Shown piece after piece: positions 9,558 to 17,593 of a stretch of DNA of 19,777 nt; the stretch's first letter is position 1; each line of letters starts with the position of its first letter. This DNA is from Amoebophrya sp. AT5.2 (Eukaryota; Sar; Dinophyceae; Syndiniales; Amoebophryaceae), in assembly GCA_005223375.1 (NCBI GenBank), contig RXOD01004627.1, positions 1-19,777 of the forward strand, written 5' to 3'. Both the position numbers and the translations under genes were made by a program. The notes below the pieces were generated by a model, which worked only from the letters and a program-made list of their open reading frames with translations, was not told the DNA's origin and searched no databases.

Positions 9558-10502
9558 ATGACGAGTGAGAGCGGTGACGGCAAGGGTGACGGCGGTGCGC
9601 GCACCGTGTTCTGCGGCAACCTGGCGTGGAAGGTGGGTTGGCAGGACCTGAAGCGGTTCTTCAACGAGGCCGAGGGCGAGGACTTCGAGGTCGAGCACGC
9701 CGAGGTGCTCGAGTACCGCGACGGCAAGAAGACCGGTTCCGGCGTGGTCCGCTTCAAGACCGTGGAGCAGGCGGAGAAGGCCATCGCGGAGTGGAACGAA
9801 AAACCCCTGAAGGGCCGCGACATCTTCCTCCGCGCGGACACCAAGGGCGGCAAGGGGCCGGGCAGCGTGCGCCGGTTCGGGAAGGGCGCCGCGCTGCCCG
9901 AGGACGCCGCCGCGGCGCAGGTGTACGTCGGGAACCTGTCCTACCACACCTCCTGGCAGAGTTTGAAGGACTTCATGGGCGAGGCGGGGGAAGTCGTGTA
10001 CTGCGATATCCTGCGCTCCCCCGACGGCCGCAGCGCCGGGGCCGGGCTGGTGCGCTACAAAACCAAGGAGGAAGCGGAAAAGGCGATCGCGGAGCTCACC
10101 GACCACGAGTGCGACGGACGCCCGGTCTTCATCCGCGAGGACCGCGAGGGCCGCCGCATCGAGGGCAAATCTTCGTTCAAGGGCAAGGGAAAATCCTCCG
10201 ACAAGGAGGGCGGCGGCAAGGGCCCGAAGGAGGGAAAGGCCGCGAAGAAGGAGGGAAAGGCGAAGAAGGAGCCGGTGGACCGCTCGAACGAGGTGACGGT
10301 GGAAATCAAGGGGGTCGCGGCCGACACGACGTGGAAGCTGCTGAAAGACGAGTTCACCGATTTCCACTGCGTCCACACCGCAATGGTGGATGGCGTCGCG
10401 GTCGTCAAGTTCGCGAACGAAGAGCACGCGCAGGCCATGATCGACTCCGTGTACGGCAAAAAGATGCTCGGGTGCGACGACGTCCAACCGGCCATCGTGT
10501 GA
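9558..10502 (+). CDS. RNA-binding protein with two RRMs and a third degenerate RRM
   Basis: Single exon, 314 aa. RRM1 covers about 15-94 with RNP2 VFCGNL (17-22) and RNP1 GSGVVRFKT (60-68). RRM2 covers about 121-196 with RNP2 VYVGNL (122-127) and RNP1 GAGLVRYKT (161-169). In both, RNP1 position 5 is Val rather than Phe or Tyr, so one stacking aromatic is missing. A Lys/Gly/Ser linker (197-243) follows. The third domain (about 245-311) keeps an RRM-like beta-alpha-beta pattern (VTVEIKG, VAVVKFANEEHAQAMID) but lacks RNP aromatics and may bind protein. The architecture resembles telomere- or mRNA-binding proteins of the Gbp2/Hrb1/GBP1 kind, but the target cannot be read from the sequence. Start choice: the first ATG, context AAAATGACG, after a leader without upstream ATG close by. 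No intron is needed. Confidence 0.9.
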   Translation: MTSESGDGKGDGGARTVFCGNLAWKVGWQDLKRFFNEAEGEDFEVEHAEVLEYRDGKKTGSGVVRFKTVEQAEKAIAEWNEKPLKGRDIFLRADTKGGKGPGSVRRFGKGAALPEDAAAAQVYVGNLSYHTSWQSLKDFMGEAGEVVYCDILRSPDGRSAGAGLVRYKTKEEAEKAIAELTDHECDGRPVFIREDREGRRIEGKSSFKGKGKSSDKEGGGKGPKEGKAAKKEGKAKKEPVDRSNEVTVEIKGVAADTTWKLLKDEFTDFHCVHTAMVDGVAVVKFANEEHAQAMIDSVYGKKMLGCDDVQPAIV

Positions 10503-10787
10503 GGAGCCTACGCGAGTTTAGACTTGTATCATGAGATGAAAAAATGGGGGTTTGGAAGATAGTTCGAGAAGAAGCTATGAGTATTGTCCTATGGCGGGAG
10601 GATGGAATGGACGAGTAATTTTATGGAGGGAGGAGGCGATTACGCAGGAACCGAGGCGAAGGGTCGATTCTCGATATGGGGGAGGGGTGATCAGCTTTTT
10701 CCTTTCCTTAGAGTCTAGGGGGCGGGGAGGAGCGGCTCACCGACGAAGGCGCAAATCGGGTGAGGAGGCGTTTTTTGCATCGCGAAA

Positions 10788-10804
10788 ATCTAAAAACCAA
10801 AAAC
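10788..10804 (+). repeat. 17-bp direct repeat, copy 1
   Basis: ATCTAAAAACCAAAAAC is repeated exactly at 11615-11631. Flanks differ, so this is a short isolated repeat, not a mobile element end that I can recognise. Confidence 0.6.
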
Positions 10805-11614
10805 AGCTCAGTGGCGGGATCGTGGGCTGTGTCTCGTTTTGGGTCGTAGAGGATCTCCGCGATCCGATCGGCTTGTGACGAGCAGCACTCGTCTCGCCGT
10901 TGCAGTACCAAAAAAATCATCATCATGAACCAGGAGCTGTCACATGAAATCCAAGGAAGATTTTTTCGTTTCCGTGCGGTGTTTGTATGGGTTTGTCCTC
11001 TGTACTGAATCTGAGACTTGTTTTCACTTTCGACACTGAACGACTGACTAGACCAGATTTTCAAGAGACCAACGCGATTTGATTCACCACGCAGGCATCA
11101 AAGCTACTACTAACTTCGTTGAAGACACCACTTGGCATCAGCTGGACGAGCTGGATATAGATCTTTTCAGACGGATATATATCCAGCAGTTGGCGGCTCT
11201 TACAAGTCCACTTCACAACAAAAAACCCGATTGTCTGGAGGAGCCGAAAGGAAGAGCAAGCAGCACTAGATTCCGAAGCAGCTGCGCCCAGAACTTTACT
11301 ATCGCGCAGCTCGAACACGGGGCGTATGCGTGACAAGGTGAATCACGGTGGCTGCTCGCTCTTTGCAGCTACGCTCCTCAGGGCAGGCAGCGTAGATTTC
11401 CAAGAAACTTACCAAGCGGGGCAATCAATCTATCTCGGGGCTTAAAAGGACACGCTGGAACCAGAAACATCAGTCCGCATCACCCGCTACAGCTGGCGAG
11501 GACGGCTCCGGAAATCGTAATACGAGTTTCGAGCTACGTCAGAGTTGGAGCCACAGACTTTAACGAACTTGATCGATGGATGTCTTCTCCCGGCGCGAGT
11601 CAGAAAGAGCCCGA

Positions 11615-11631
11615 ATCTAAAAACCAAAAAC
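11615..11631 (+). repeat. 17-bp direct repeat, copy 2
   Basis: Exact partner of 10788-10804, 827 bases downstream in the same gene-free spacer and in the same orientation. Confidence 0.6.
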
Positions 11632-12169
11632 TAAGAACGGACACGGTAGAGCTTCGCTGTGGAATCCCGAACAGAGATAGTGAGTGTTCCGAGATCCGCG
11701 AGGCGCCTCAGCGCATGCGCTGTTCAACATTTTTCGCAGTCGGTGACTCGGTAGAGGTGAGAATTTGATGACAGCCCGTTGCCGTTCACATAAGACTGGA
11801 TCTGGATCCTCACCGTGTCGTGTCTCCACCGTAGATCAGCATTCTGTGATGAAGATCAACCGATCCGCAAAAACAAATTGATCAGGACGAGGCGCCTTGG
11901 ATGTTCTGCGCGCGGTGGCACTTAAGCTTGGATTCGCAGTTGGTCGCTGCGCTAATCGTAACATGATGCGATGGACGCGCCCACCGCCTCCCCCCGCCAC
12001 GCGACTGCGAGAAGAATCATTTCAAACATTTTGGCGCGACACTCCAAATCTCATTGCTGTAATCGCCAAGAAGGACGACCTGAATCTCTCAACACATCAA
12101 CTCCGCAATACAGTTACGCTGGGTTCTACCTATAGATTGTAGCTTGCATTGCTTTCACCGCGGCATCCC

Positions 12170-12178
12170 TATAAATTA
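12170..12178 (+). promoter_or_regulatory. TATA-box candidate of BFR1-family gene
   Basis: TATAAATTA, set in the GC-richer context CATCCC...GCGAGG, is 94 bases before the ATG at 12272. A start of transcription about 30 bases on would fall in the pyrimidine run CTTCCTTTC at 12189-12197. It is the best TATA match in front of any gene in the window. Confidence 0.45.
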
Positions 12179-12271
12179 GCGAGGCTGTCTTCCTTTCGAA
12201 GCGCCTCCTCACCCATACAGCCTCAAGGCTAAGCTTGACAGTCAGGGAAAGAAGGAAACCAACCATCCAAA

Positions 12272-15200
12272 ATGGCTCCGAAGAAGGACGCTGAGAAGAA
12301 GGAGGCCGAGGCCCCGAAGAAGGAGGTCGAGAAGAAGGAGGTCGAGAAGAAGGAGGTCGAGAAGAAGGAGGTCGGGAAGAAGGAGGTCGAGAAGAAGGAG
12401 GCCGCGGCTGGGGAGACGTCGACGGAGAAGCCGAAGAAGCCCGACGAGGCTAAGTTCAAGAAGGAGACCGATGACATCACGGCTCAGATCAATGCCAAGC
12501 GCGACGAAATGCAGAAGCTCTCCCAGACCATCGAGAAGCGAAACACCGGTAAATCAAATTAAACTTCTTTCTATTTGTTTTAATTTTTGCCTACCGGTAC
12601 GGTAGGTGTGGTTGCTTCATCTTTAACCTATGCGGCTGAGGAGTGACAGTGAGCGATGCACAGCGAGGTCAAGTATTAGCCTGGGCGCACAATCGTCAAG
12701 TGTGTTTGTTTATACGCGCGAGGCGCCGGATCGATTTAAGTAGTCTAAACCTACGCACCTCTCGTGTTGTTGTACCTATAGAGGCATGAGTAGCACACGC
12801 AGCAGTCGCTACTAGTACAGAAACAGGTTCCGGAAAAGCAACATGATTCTACATCTATCAGGTAAGGAGGAGTACGATGAGGAGAAGCAGCGTCTCTACG
12901 CGGCTATGAACGAGATCAAGGGAGAGCAGAAGGCTCTCATCGACCAGAAGAAGACCCTCAACGACATGCACCGCAAGGAGCAGAAGGAAGGTAGCGAGTG
13001 AGCTAGTTATAAGTTATGCTTATGCCATTTCGAGGAGAAGTTTTCTCCCATCAGATATCGGTTCGTCCTTGGCTAGTCGTCGTCCAGTTCAAGCTAAACC
13101 CCTACATGTATTCATTTTCATTTATACAATATTAGGGACGATGACAATTATGACAAGGAATAGCCAGAACCATCGATGCTGATCAAACACCACAGAGCGC
13201 GAGGCCAAACGGGCACTGGCGGATCTCGCGAAGGGCGTCGAGAACTTGACGGAGGAGGGGATCGATAAGACCATTCGGGAGAAGGAGTACTTTATGGCGG
13301 TCAACTCCATGACGCTCAAGGAGGAGAAGGAGATCATGATGCAGATCAAAAAGTACTATGTCTCTATCATTAACAACATTTACAATACCCCATTCATCCC
13401 AATTTAATTCCGAACACAGGTCTTAGACTTAGTTCCTTGGGCGATCTTTCTCTTTGTCGTCCAACCGTGTAACTTCCAACTCCTCAGCACCACTGAGAAT
13501 TGCAATCGTGTAACTTCCACCCCTCATCACCCTCCTCCTTGAACGTCATGGAGTTGACAGCCATGCAGTACTCCTTCTGCAGATTCGGGAGAAGGAGTAC
13601 TTTATGGCGGTCAACTCCATGACGCTCAAGGAGGAGAAGGAGATCATGCAGCAGATCAAAAAGTACTGCCCTAGTGCTGGTCAATCGCCTCGATGATTTA
13701 CTAATCAACACCACGATAGATTCACCGCCAATTTCTTAGAATTGTCGATCACGCCGAACAATTGCCGGCTGCTTCCAATCCAGCCGCGTTGCTCGCGCCC
13801 ACGGTGAAGGTGATCTCTCATTTCACTGCTGTGTAATAACCATGATGCGCTGTTGCTCTTGATGCGCTGTTCAATTATCTTTATCATTATCTTCCCGTTC
13901 CCATCCATATTGAGTATGAATATGATAATTCAGGTTGAAGCAGCAGCGTCCGCAGGCGCAGAAGCAGCAGAAGGAGTACGAGATGATGAAGGCCAAGTGC
14001 GAGTCCGCAAATGGGATTGACAACACGGCCTCCTTCACGGATCAGACGGCTCAATTGGAAGCCGCCATCAAGGAGAAAAAAACCGCTCACGAGGAATTGT
14101 ACTCTTCATTCCTTTATTTACACAAATGTTTTTCTCTGCGCTTCGAGTTCGACCGCGTGCTTCTTCATTCTAACTTGTTATTGTTGGAGGGTTTCGCGGC
14201 GGCTTTTGCTCACCCGCCGTAGAATATAACGTCTCGTCTCTCGCTCTGCCCTTATCAGTGGGTATACATAGGCTACCCCACAATTTCACCTTTTCAACAA
14301 GGTTGATATCTAGCTCATTCCAATCTGACAATCGCATAGAAAAAAGTTATCCATCCCCATCGATGCGTCTACACCTAGCTCATAGTCGGGCATAGCCGAA
14401 ATCGAAATCAATGTCCCCATTCGATCGAAAATCGGACAATCGGACAGCTACGAAAAGATCCAGAAGCTGAAAACGGATCGCGACGCCAAGATGGACGGGT
14501 TTTCGGATTTGATCGAGAAGAAGAAGAAGCTGAAAGCCGGCATCGACGAGCTCGTGAACCAGCGGCAGCAGGTCAAGGAGCAGCAGCGCACGGAGCAGAA
14601 AGCGTATTCTAAATCAGTTTTACTATACTCACTAGCAGAGTCTGGCGACCTCCGGCTACTTCACAGCGGTGTCTGAGACCTACGAGTCAGAGCATACATC
14701 AGCGCGCTCTGAAAAAAAAATTGAGATCAACCATGTACATCCTCATTCTTTTCTTTACTAATACTTTTTCTACTACGCGCTAGAATAGCCCATTGTCTAT
14801 GCTCCTTATCAAAGGACTTCTTTTGTTACCTCAGTATCAGAGCTCATGCTCAGCTGGGGACTTGGTTTTTGGTGTGAGTATCTAAATTTTTAGTACAATG
14901 ACAATCCATATCCAACACTAGGTTCAACCAGTGGGAGCAGGGTGAGCGCAAGAAGCGGCAGCTGAAGATGGAGGAGGAGCGCAAGACTTGGGAGGCCAAG
15001 ATGGAGGCTGAGAACGCCAAGTGGGAGCTGGAACAGCCGAACCCCTACCTCGCGGAGACCACCCTCCTGGAACAGACCCTGGACTGGTGCAAGAACCAGC
15101 TTCCGAAATCCGAAGAGGCCGAGGAGGAAGAGAAAAAAGACATCGCCGCACCGGTACTGCATTTACCTATACCTATATTCAAATTTTCGTCCGTAAACAT

Positions 15201-15855
15201 AGCATTCATCCAGTTCCCGTCCAGTTCGGTACCTCACCTCACCGACCGGCGGACCGGCACGCACAGGAACAGGATCGGATCGAAAAAGTACATCTGCATC
15301 ATCATCTTACTTCATAGTACTACTTTTATCGAAATCGAAATACTCGGCAGGATGGCGTCCGCGTGCTGGTCGGGAAGAAGGAGCGTGACACCGAGATGTA
15401 CTTCGCGGCTACCAAGAAGAAGGCCCTGAAGAAGAAGGGCGGTGACAAGGCCAAGGCTACCTCGATCAAGCACACGGCCGAGACCTTAGGCATTTTCGAC
15501 AAGCAGAAGGTGAAGGCGCCGATGACCACCGACGACATTCCGGCCCTGCAAACAGAGTTGCAGAAGAAGCTTGACGGATACATGGCGAAGGTAGCAGATG
15601 CTGTCCTTAGAATGCTGTTGTTCATCCTCATCTTCATACGCATATAGTACTTACCTACCTCCCCATACTTCAAGCTTGGGCGATTCACTGTGGGCCTACA
15701 ACGCCACTTGAATGAGTTGATCTGGTTTCTATTGGCTAATGCATTGCTAGATATCACAGGTTAAGAAGTGGGAGGGGGAGCGTGCTGCCAAGCTGGACGC
15801 CGCGAAGAACGCGGAAGACGCACAGGCCACCACCAGCACCGGTGCGGAAGAGTAA
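12272..15855 (+). CDS. BFR1: BFR1-family coiled-coil mRNP protein, eight exons
   Basis: Model: join(12272..12548, 12862..12990, 13196..13352, 13934..14098, 14448..14603, 14922..15153, 15351..15590, 15760..15855), 483 aa, every join in phase. The protein is almost wholly charged coiled coil. Family features come in order: KPDEAKFKKETDDITAQINAKRDEM at the start of the domain; the NSMTLKEEKEI block (172-182), equivalent to the (G/N)-S-(M/L)-T-L-x-EEK signature; the KAFNQWEQGERKKRQLKMEEERKTWE helix; the short hydrophobic CKNQLP segment; KKERDTEMYFAATKKKALKKK; and a closing IFDKQKVKAPMTTDDIPALQTELQKKLDGYM that matches the C-terminal BFR1 block. Yeast Bfr1 binds mRNA in polysome-associated complexes at the ER and affects nuclear segregation and secretion. 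An RNA/ER role here is inferred from the family. Exon 1 adds a Lys/Glu repeat head. Kozak-like AAAATGGCT supports the start. Confidence 0.88.
12326..12400 (+). repeat. 15-bp coding minisatellite, five units (VEKKE)
   Basis: Five in-frame units of GTCGAGAAGAAGGAG. The fourth unit has a G change that turns Glu to Gly (VGKKE). The repeat makes a highly charged head before the BFR1 domain and is likely to vary in length between strains. Confidence 0.85.
12549..12861 (+). other. Intron 1 of BFR1-family gene (313 bp, phase 1)
   Basis: Boundaries are CACCG|GTAAAT and CTATCAG|GTAAGG. The split Gly codon leads into KEEYDEEKQRLYAAMNEIKGEQKAL. A 7-bp perfect inverted repeat with a 3-nt loop (CCTACCG-GTA-CGGTAGG) lies at 12590-12606. 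Confidence 0.85.
12991..13195 (+). other. Intron 2 of BFR1-family gene (205 bp, phase 1)
   Basis: Boundaries are GGAAG|GTAGCG and CACCACAG|AGCGC. The split codon G|AG gives Glu and joins HRKEQKE to EREAKRALADLAKGVENL. Only this acceptor, not the AG two bases later, keeps the phase. Confidence 0.8.
13273..13357 (+). repeat. 85-bp direct repeat, copy 1: end of exon 3 plus 5' splice site
   Basis: This unit, running from ATTCGGGAGAAGG to AAAAAGTACT, is the last 80 bases of exon 3 and the first five of intron 3. Copy 2 at 13583-13667 differs at only two adjacent bases (13339-13340, AT against CA), so the duplication is recent or kept uniform. Copy 1 is the one in frame with exons 2 and 4. Confidence 0.9.
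13532..13636 (+). repeat. Exon-derived inverted repeat: 47-bp hairpin with 11-nt loop
   Basis: The reverse complement of 13532-13578 matches 13590-13636 at 43 of 47 positions; the loop is 13579-13589. The left arm is thus an antisense copy of the same exon-3 segment. Read in the sense direction it encodes KEYCMAVNSMTFKEE against KEYFMAVNSMTLKEE in the exon: two amino-acid changes and one silent change. It is therefore older or from a different source than the 85-bp direct copy. The transcript should fold here into a long near-perfect stem. Confidence 0.9.
13583..13667 (+). repeat. 85-bp direct repeat, copy 2: exon-3 copy inside intron 3
   Basis: 83 of 85 bases equal copy 1. It keeps the reading frame (IREKEYFMAVNSMTLKEEKEIMQQIKK) and the donor AAAAA|GTACTG in the same phase as the real one. 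It is directly preceded by CTGCAG. Sequence diverges at once on both sides of the unit. Adding it after copy 1 would break the frame, so it is not a simple extra exon. Confidence 0.9.
14099..14447 (+). other. Intron 4 of BFR1-family gene (349 bp, phase 2)
   Basis: Boundaries are GGAATT|GTACTC and CGGACAG|CTACG. The joined Phe codon gives TAHEEFYEKIQKLKTDRDAK. The 3' end has a doubled ATCGGACA just before the acceptor and no pyrimidine tract. Confidence 0.8.
14604..14921 (+). other. Intron 5 of BFR1-family gene (318 bp, phase 2)
   Basis: Boundaries are AGAAAGC|GTATTC and AACACTAG|GTTCAAC. The joined Ala codon gives TEQKAFNQWEQGERKKR, matching the family's helix. This is the only donor that restores the frame between the two conserved blocks. 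Confidence 0.8.
15154..15350 (+). other. Intron 6 of BFR1-family gene (197 bp, phase 0)
   Basis: Boundaries are CGCACCG|GTACTG and CTCGGCAG|GATGGC. The join gives KKDIAAPDGVRVLVGKKERDTEM. Confidence 0.85.
15591..15759 (+). other. Intron 7 of BFR1-family gene (169 bp, phase 0)
   Basis: Boundaries are GGCGAAG|GTAGCA and ATATCACAG|GTTAAG. The last exon is short (96 bases) and ends EDAQATTSTGAEE before TAA at 15853-15855. Confidence 0.85.
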
Positions 15856-17593
15856 CTTCTTCACCAGGACGAGGACCTCAGGTTTCGAAATCGCAGGAAT
15901 ATGGATTTATTCTTGCCTGATAGGGCTGCTAGCTGTAGCTGATCGAATTCGAAGCGGGATGACAGGCGGGTAGCTAGAGCTGGGACTGTCTCACAGTTTG
16001 CTTGGAAAGCTGGAGACTGCCTGCAGCGCTCCATTCCTCCGGTGTCCATCGGGGCCGAACAGATGGAGCTGACGCGGCGGTCGCGCTTGTCCGAGCACGT
16101 TTTCAGAGGTTTTTTTTCAAACCACGATCGACATGGACGCGAACAAGTAGGTCCGATCACACATACAAGGACCGATCGCGAGCGATCGGTCCGATTTCTA
16201 TGCATAGCGGAGTATACACGAGCGATTTACAACAAGGAAACGCAGCAGATGGCCTAGGCGTATACAGCCAACTATATCATAGGAAATGTGCGGAGCATAC
16301 GAAGATCAAGATCAGTCGCAAATATATGCGGGCCGCACTTAATTTTCTGCGTCTACTGGCTCGGTGTATTTCTATTTGCTGACTGAGCTGTCCACGGTCG
16401 GAAGCGACTGAAATCTATGTCTCTATCACATCGTAGATGATCGCTTTCGAATGTTCCTTAAACTATCTAATCGCTTACGCTACAGTTTCGGATATAAATC
16501 AGACGACAGCGAGAAGCATGAGAATTGCAACCTCAACTTAATCTACTGTTACCAATCATTTATTCTCAAGTCCTTTGCTCAAGGTCATGATGGGACGCCG
16601 CCGGCATGCATAAGGCCGCCTGCGCAAACTGCTTCCCTCGGAAGTAGTTGATCCATGGGCCGCGTGACCCTCTCAGTGAGGAGCGCGCCCCTGATTGGAG
16701 CGTGCGTGTCATATGAAGAAGATAGTAGTACCAATCTCAATTACAATTGCTACATCAGTCGGAGTGAGGTCGTCGAGGTGGGCTATCTAGCAACGGAGCT
16801 GCCGTAGCCCCAGCTCGAATACGATTATCGCGAAACCTACAGAACTTTTTGTTGTAGAAAATTTTTCTGCTGTCATTGAACTGCGAACTCACCCATCGGA
16901 GAATGAACCTCGTCACACCGGAGGAGATGCCGGCTAATCGCATCGGAAAGACCAGCAATGCTTTTTTCTACACAGCGAAAGAAGAACGACGTATGTAGCG
17001 CGATATGAGTACCGTACACAAGAAAGTGACCGACTGCAGCGAGCGGCAGAGGCATGCAGGTGTGCATGTTGGAGCCAGGTGGGCCTTGACGCTCCTCACG
17101 ACGGCCGAGGCGGCGGCTGCGCGATGAGATTCGTAGGCGCACAAGTAGCAGTGGCTCAGAAATCAGAGAACACCGAGTTAAATCCGGGGCGAGAGAAGCG
17201 CACAAGTATAAGCAACGGGAGGGACCATGACCAAAGAGAGACCGAGGAATAAGTATGTCTCCAGCACATGTATAGCGGTACTTCGGTGAGTCTGTTCCCC
17301 TTTTTAATACCGATGCAATACAGACACTAGTCTGGAGCGCACGAATTTCGTAGGTATGCGTGGCACGCAAAGCTTGTATTTTTGTTGACGATCAGACGCT
17401 AGATAGAAATTGCATGTCGCTTCTCGTTGCAGCCGGCCAGCTCGGCACCTGCAGACATCCCCGAAAATGCGCCGCCGTGAGGGCTTAGTCTGATTGGCGT
17501 GCTTCCTTGCCGTACCTGCGGAATCGAGCCGCGCTGAGGCACCAGCAGACTCCTGAAGGGACAAATTGCACGTGAGGCGGATACGTCGATACG
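15856..17593. other. Long spacer before the dynein intermediate chain gene
   Basis: 1738 bp with no supported gene. Frames such as 16873-17370 on the reverse strand (165 codons) and 16002-16382 on the forward strand show no domain and no GC3 bias. The stretch contains a near-perfect palindrome at 16169-16192. No snRNA, tRNA or mobile-element ends were recognised. Confidence 0.55.
16169..16192. repeat. Palindrome, 11-bp perfect arms with 2-nt centre
   Basis: GGACCGATCGC-GA-GCGATCGGTCC. Its flank also repeats GGTCCGAT: once at 16150-16157 and again at 16188-16195, at the right arm. It lies 314 bases after the BFR1-family stop. It could be a protein-binding site or a 3'-end stem-loop; nothing decides this. 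Confidence 0.8.

Larger units (their letters stand above)
10503..12271. other. Long spacer before the BFR1-family gene
   Basis: 1769 bp with no gene I can support. The first part (10540-10760) is purine-rich on the + strand. Forward frames at 11079-11333 and 11897-12142 are short, lack the codon pattern of the neighbours and show no domain. I looked for tRNA T-arms and U1, U2, U4, U5 and U6 snRNA landmarks and found none. The stretch holds a 17-bp direct repeat (10788 and 11615) and, near its end, the promoter of the BFR1-family gene. Confidence 0.55.
13353..13933 (+). other. Intron 3 of BFR1-family gene (581 bp, phase 2), with exon-derived repeats
   Basis: Boundaries are ATCAAAAA|GTACTA and AATTCAG|GTTGAAG. 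The joined Lys codon gives MQIKKLKQQRPQAQKQ, as expected for the family. This is the longest intron in the gene and contains an inverted and a direct copy of part of exon 3, listed separately, plus two imperfect repeats beginning CGTGTAACTTCCA (13466 and 13507) and a doubled TGATGCGCTGTT (13843 and 13860). Confidence 0.85.

Noticed and set aside
9414..10487. 357-codon reverse-strand frame over the RRM gene
   Set aside because: The forward strand has clear RRM motifs. The reverse product is low-complexity Leu/Ala/Arg/Val without motifs.
10503..12271. Hidden tRNA or snRNA gene in the long spacer
   Set aside because: GGGTCGATTCTCG near 10673 recalls a T-arm, but flanking bases do not pair and no acceptor or D stem is found.
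12326..12400. 15-bp tandem units as a CRISPR-like array
   Set aside because: Units are contiguous with no spacers, in frame, and encode VEKKE in a coiled-coil protein.
13583..13662. Second exon copy as an additional constitutive exon after copy 1
   Set aside because: Copy 1 ends in phase 2 while copy 2 after CTGCAG starts in phase 0; including both breaks the frame.
16802..16822. CCGTAGCC followed by CAGCTCGAA, recalling the start of the dinoflagellate spliced leader
   Set aside because: Only the first eight bases agree. The central bases and the splice donor are absent, so it is not an SL RNA gene.
16873..17370. 165-codon reverse-strand frame in the spacer
   Set aside because: No domain, no GC3 bias like that of the real exons, and a length possible by chance. 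Kept as non-coding.
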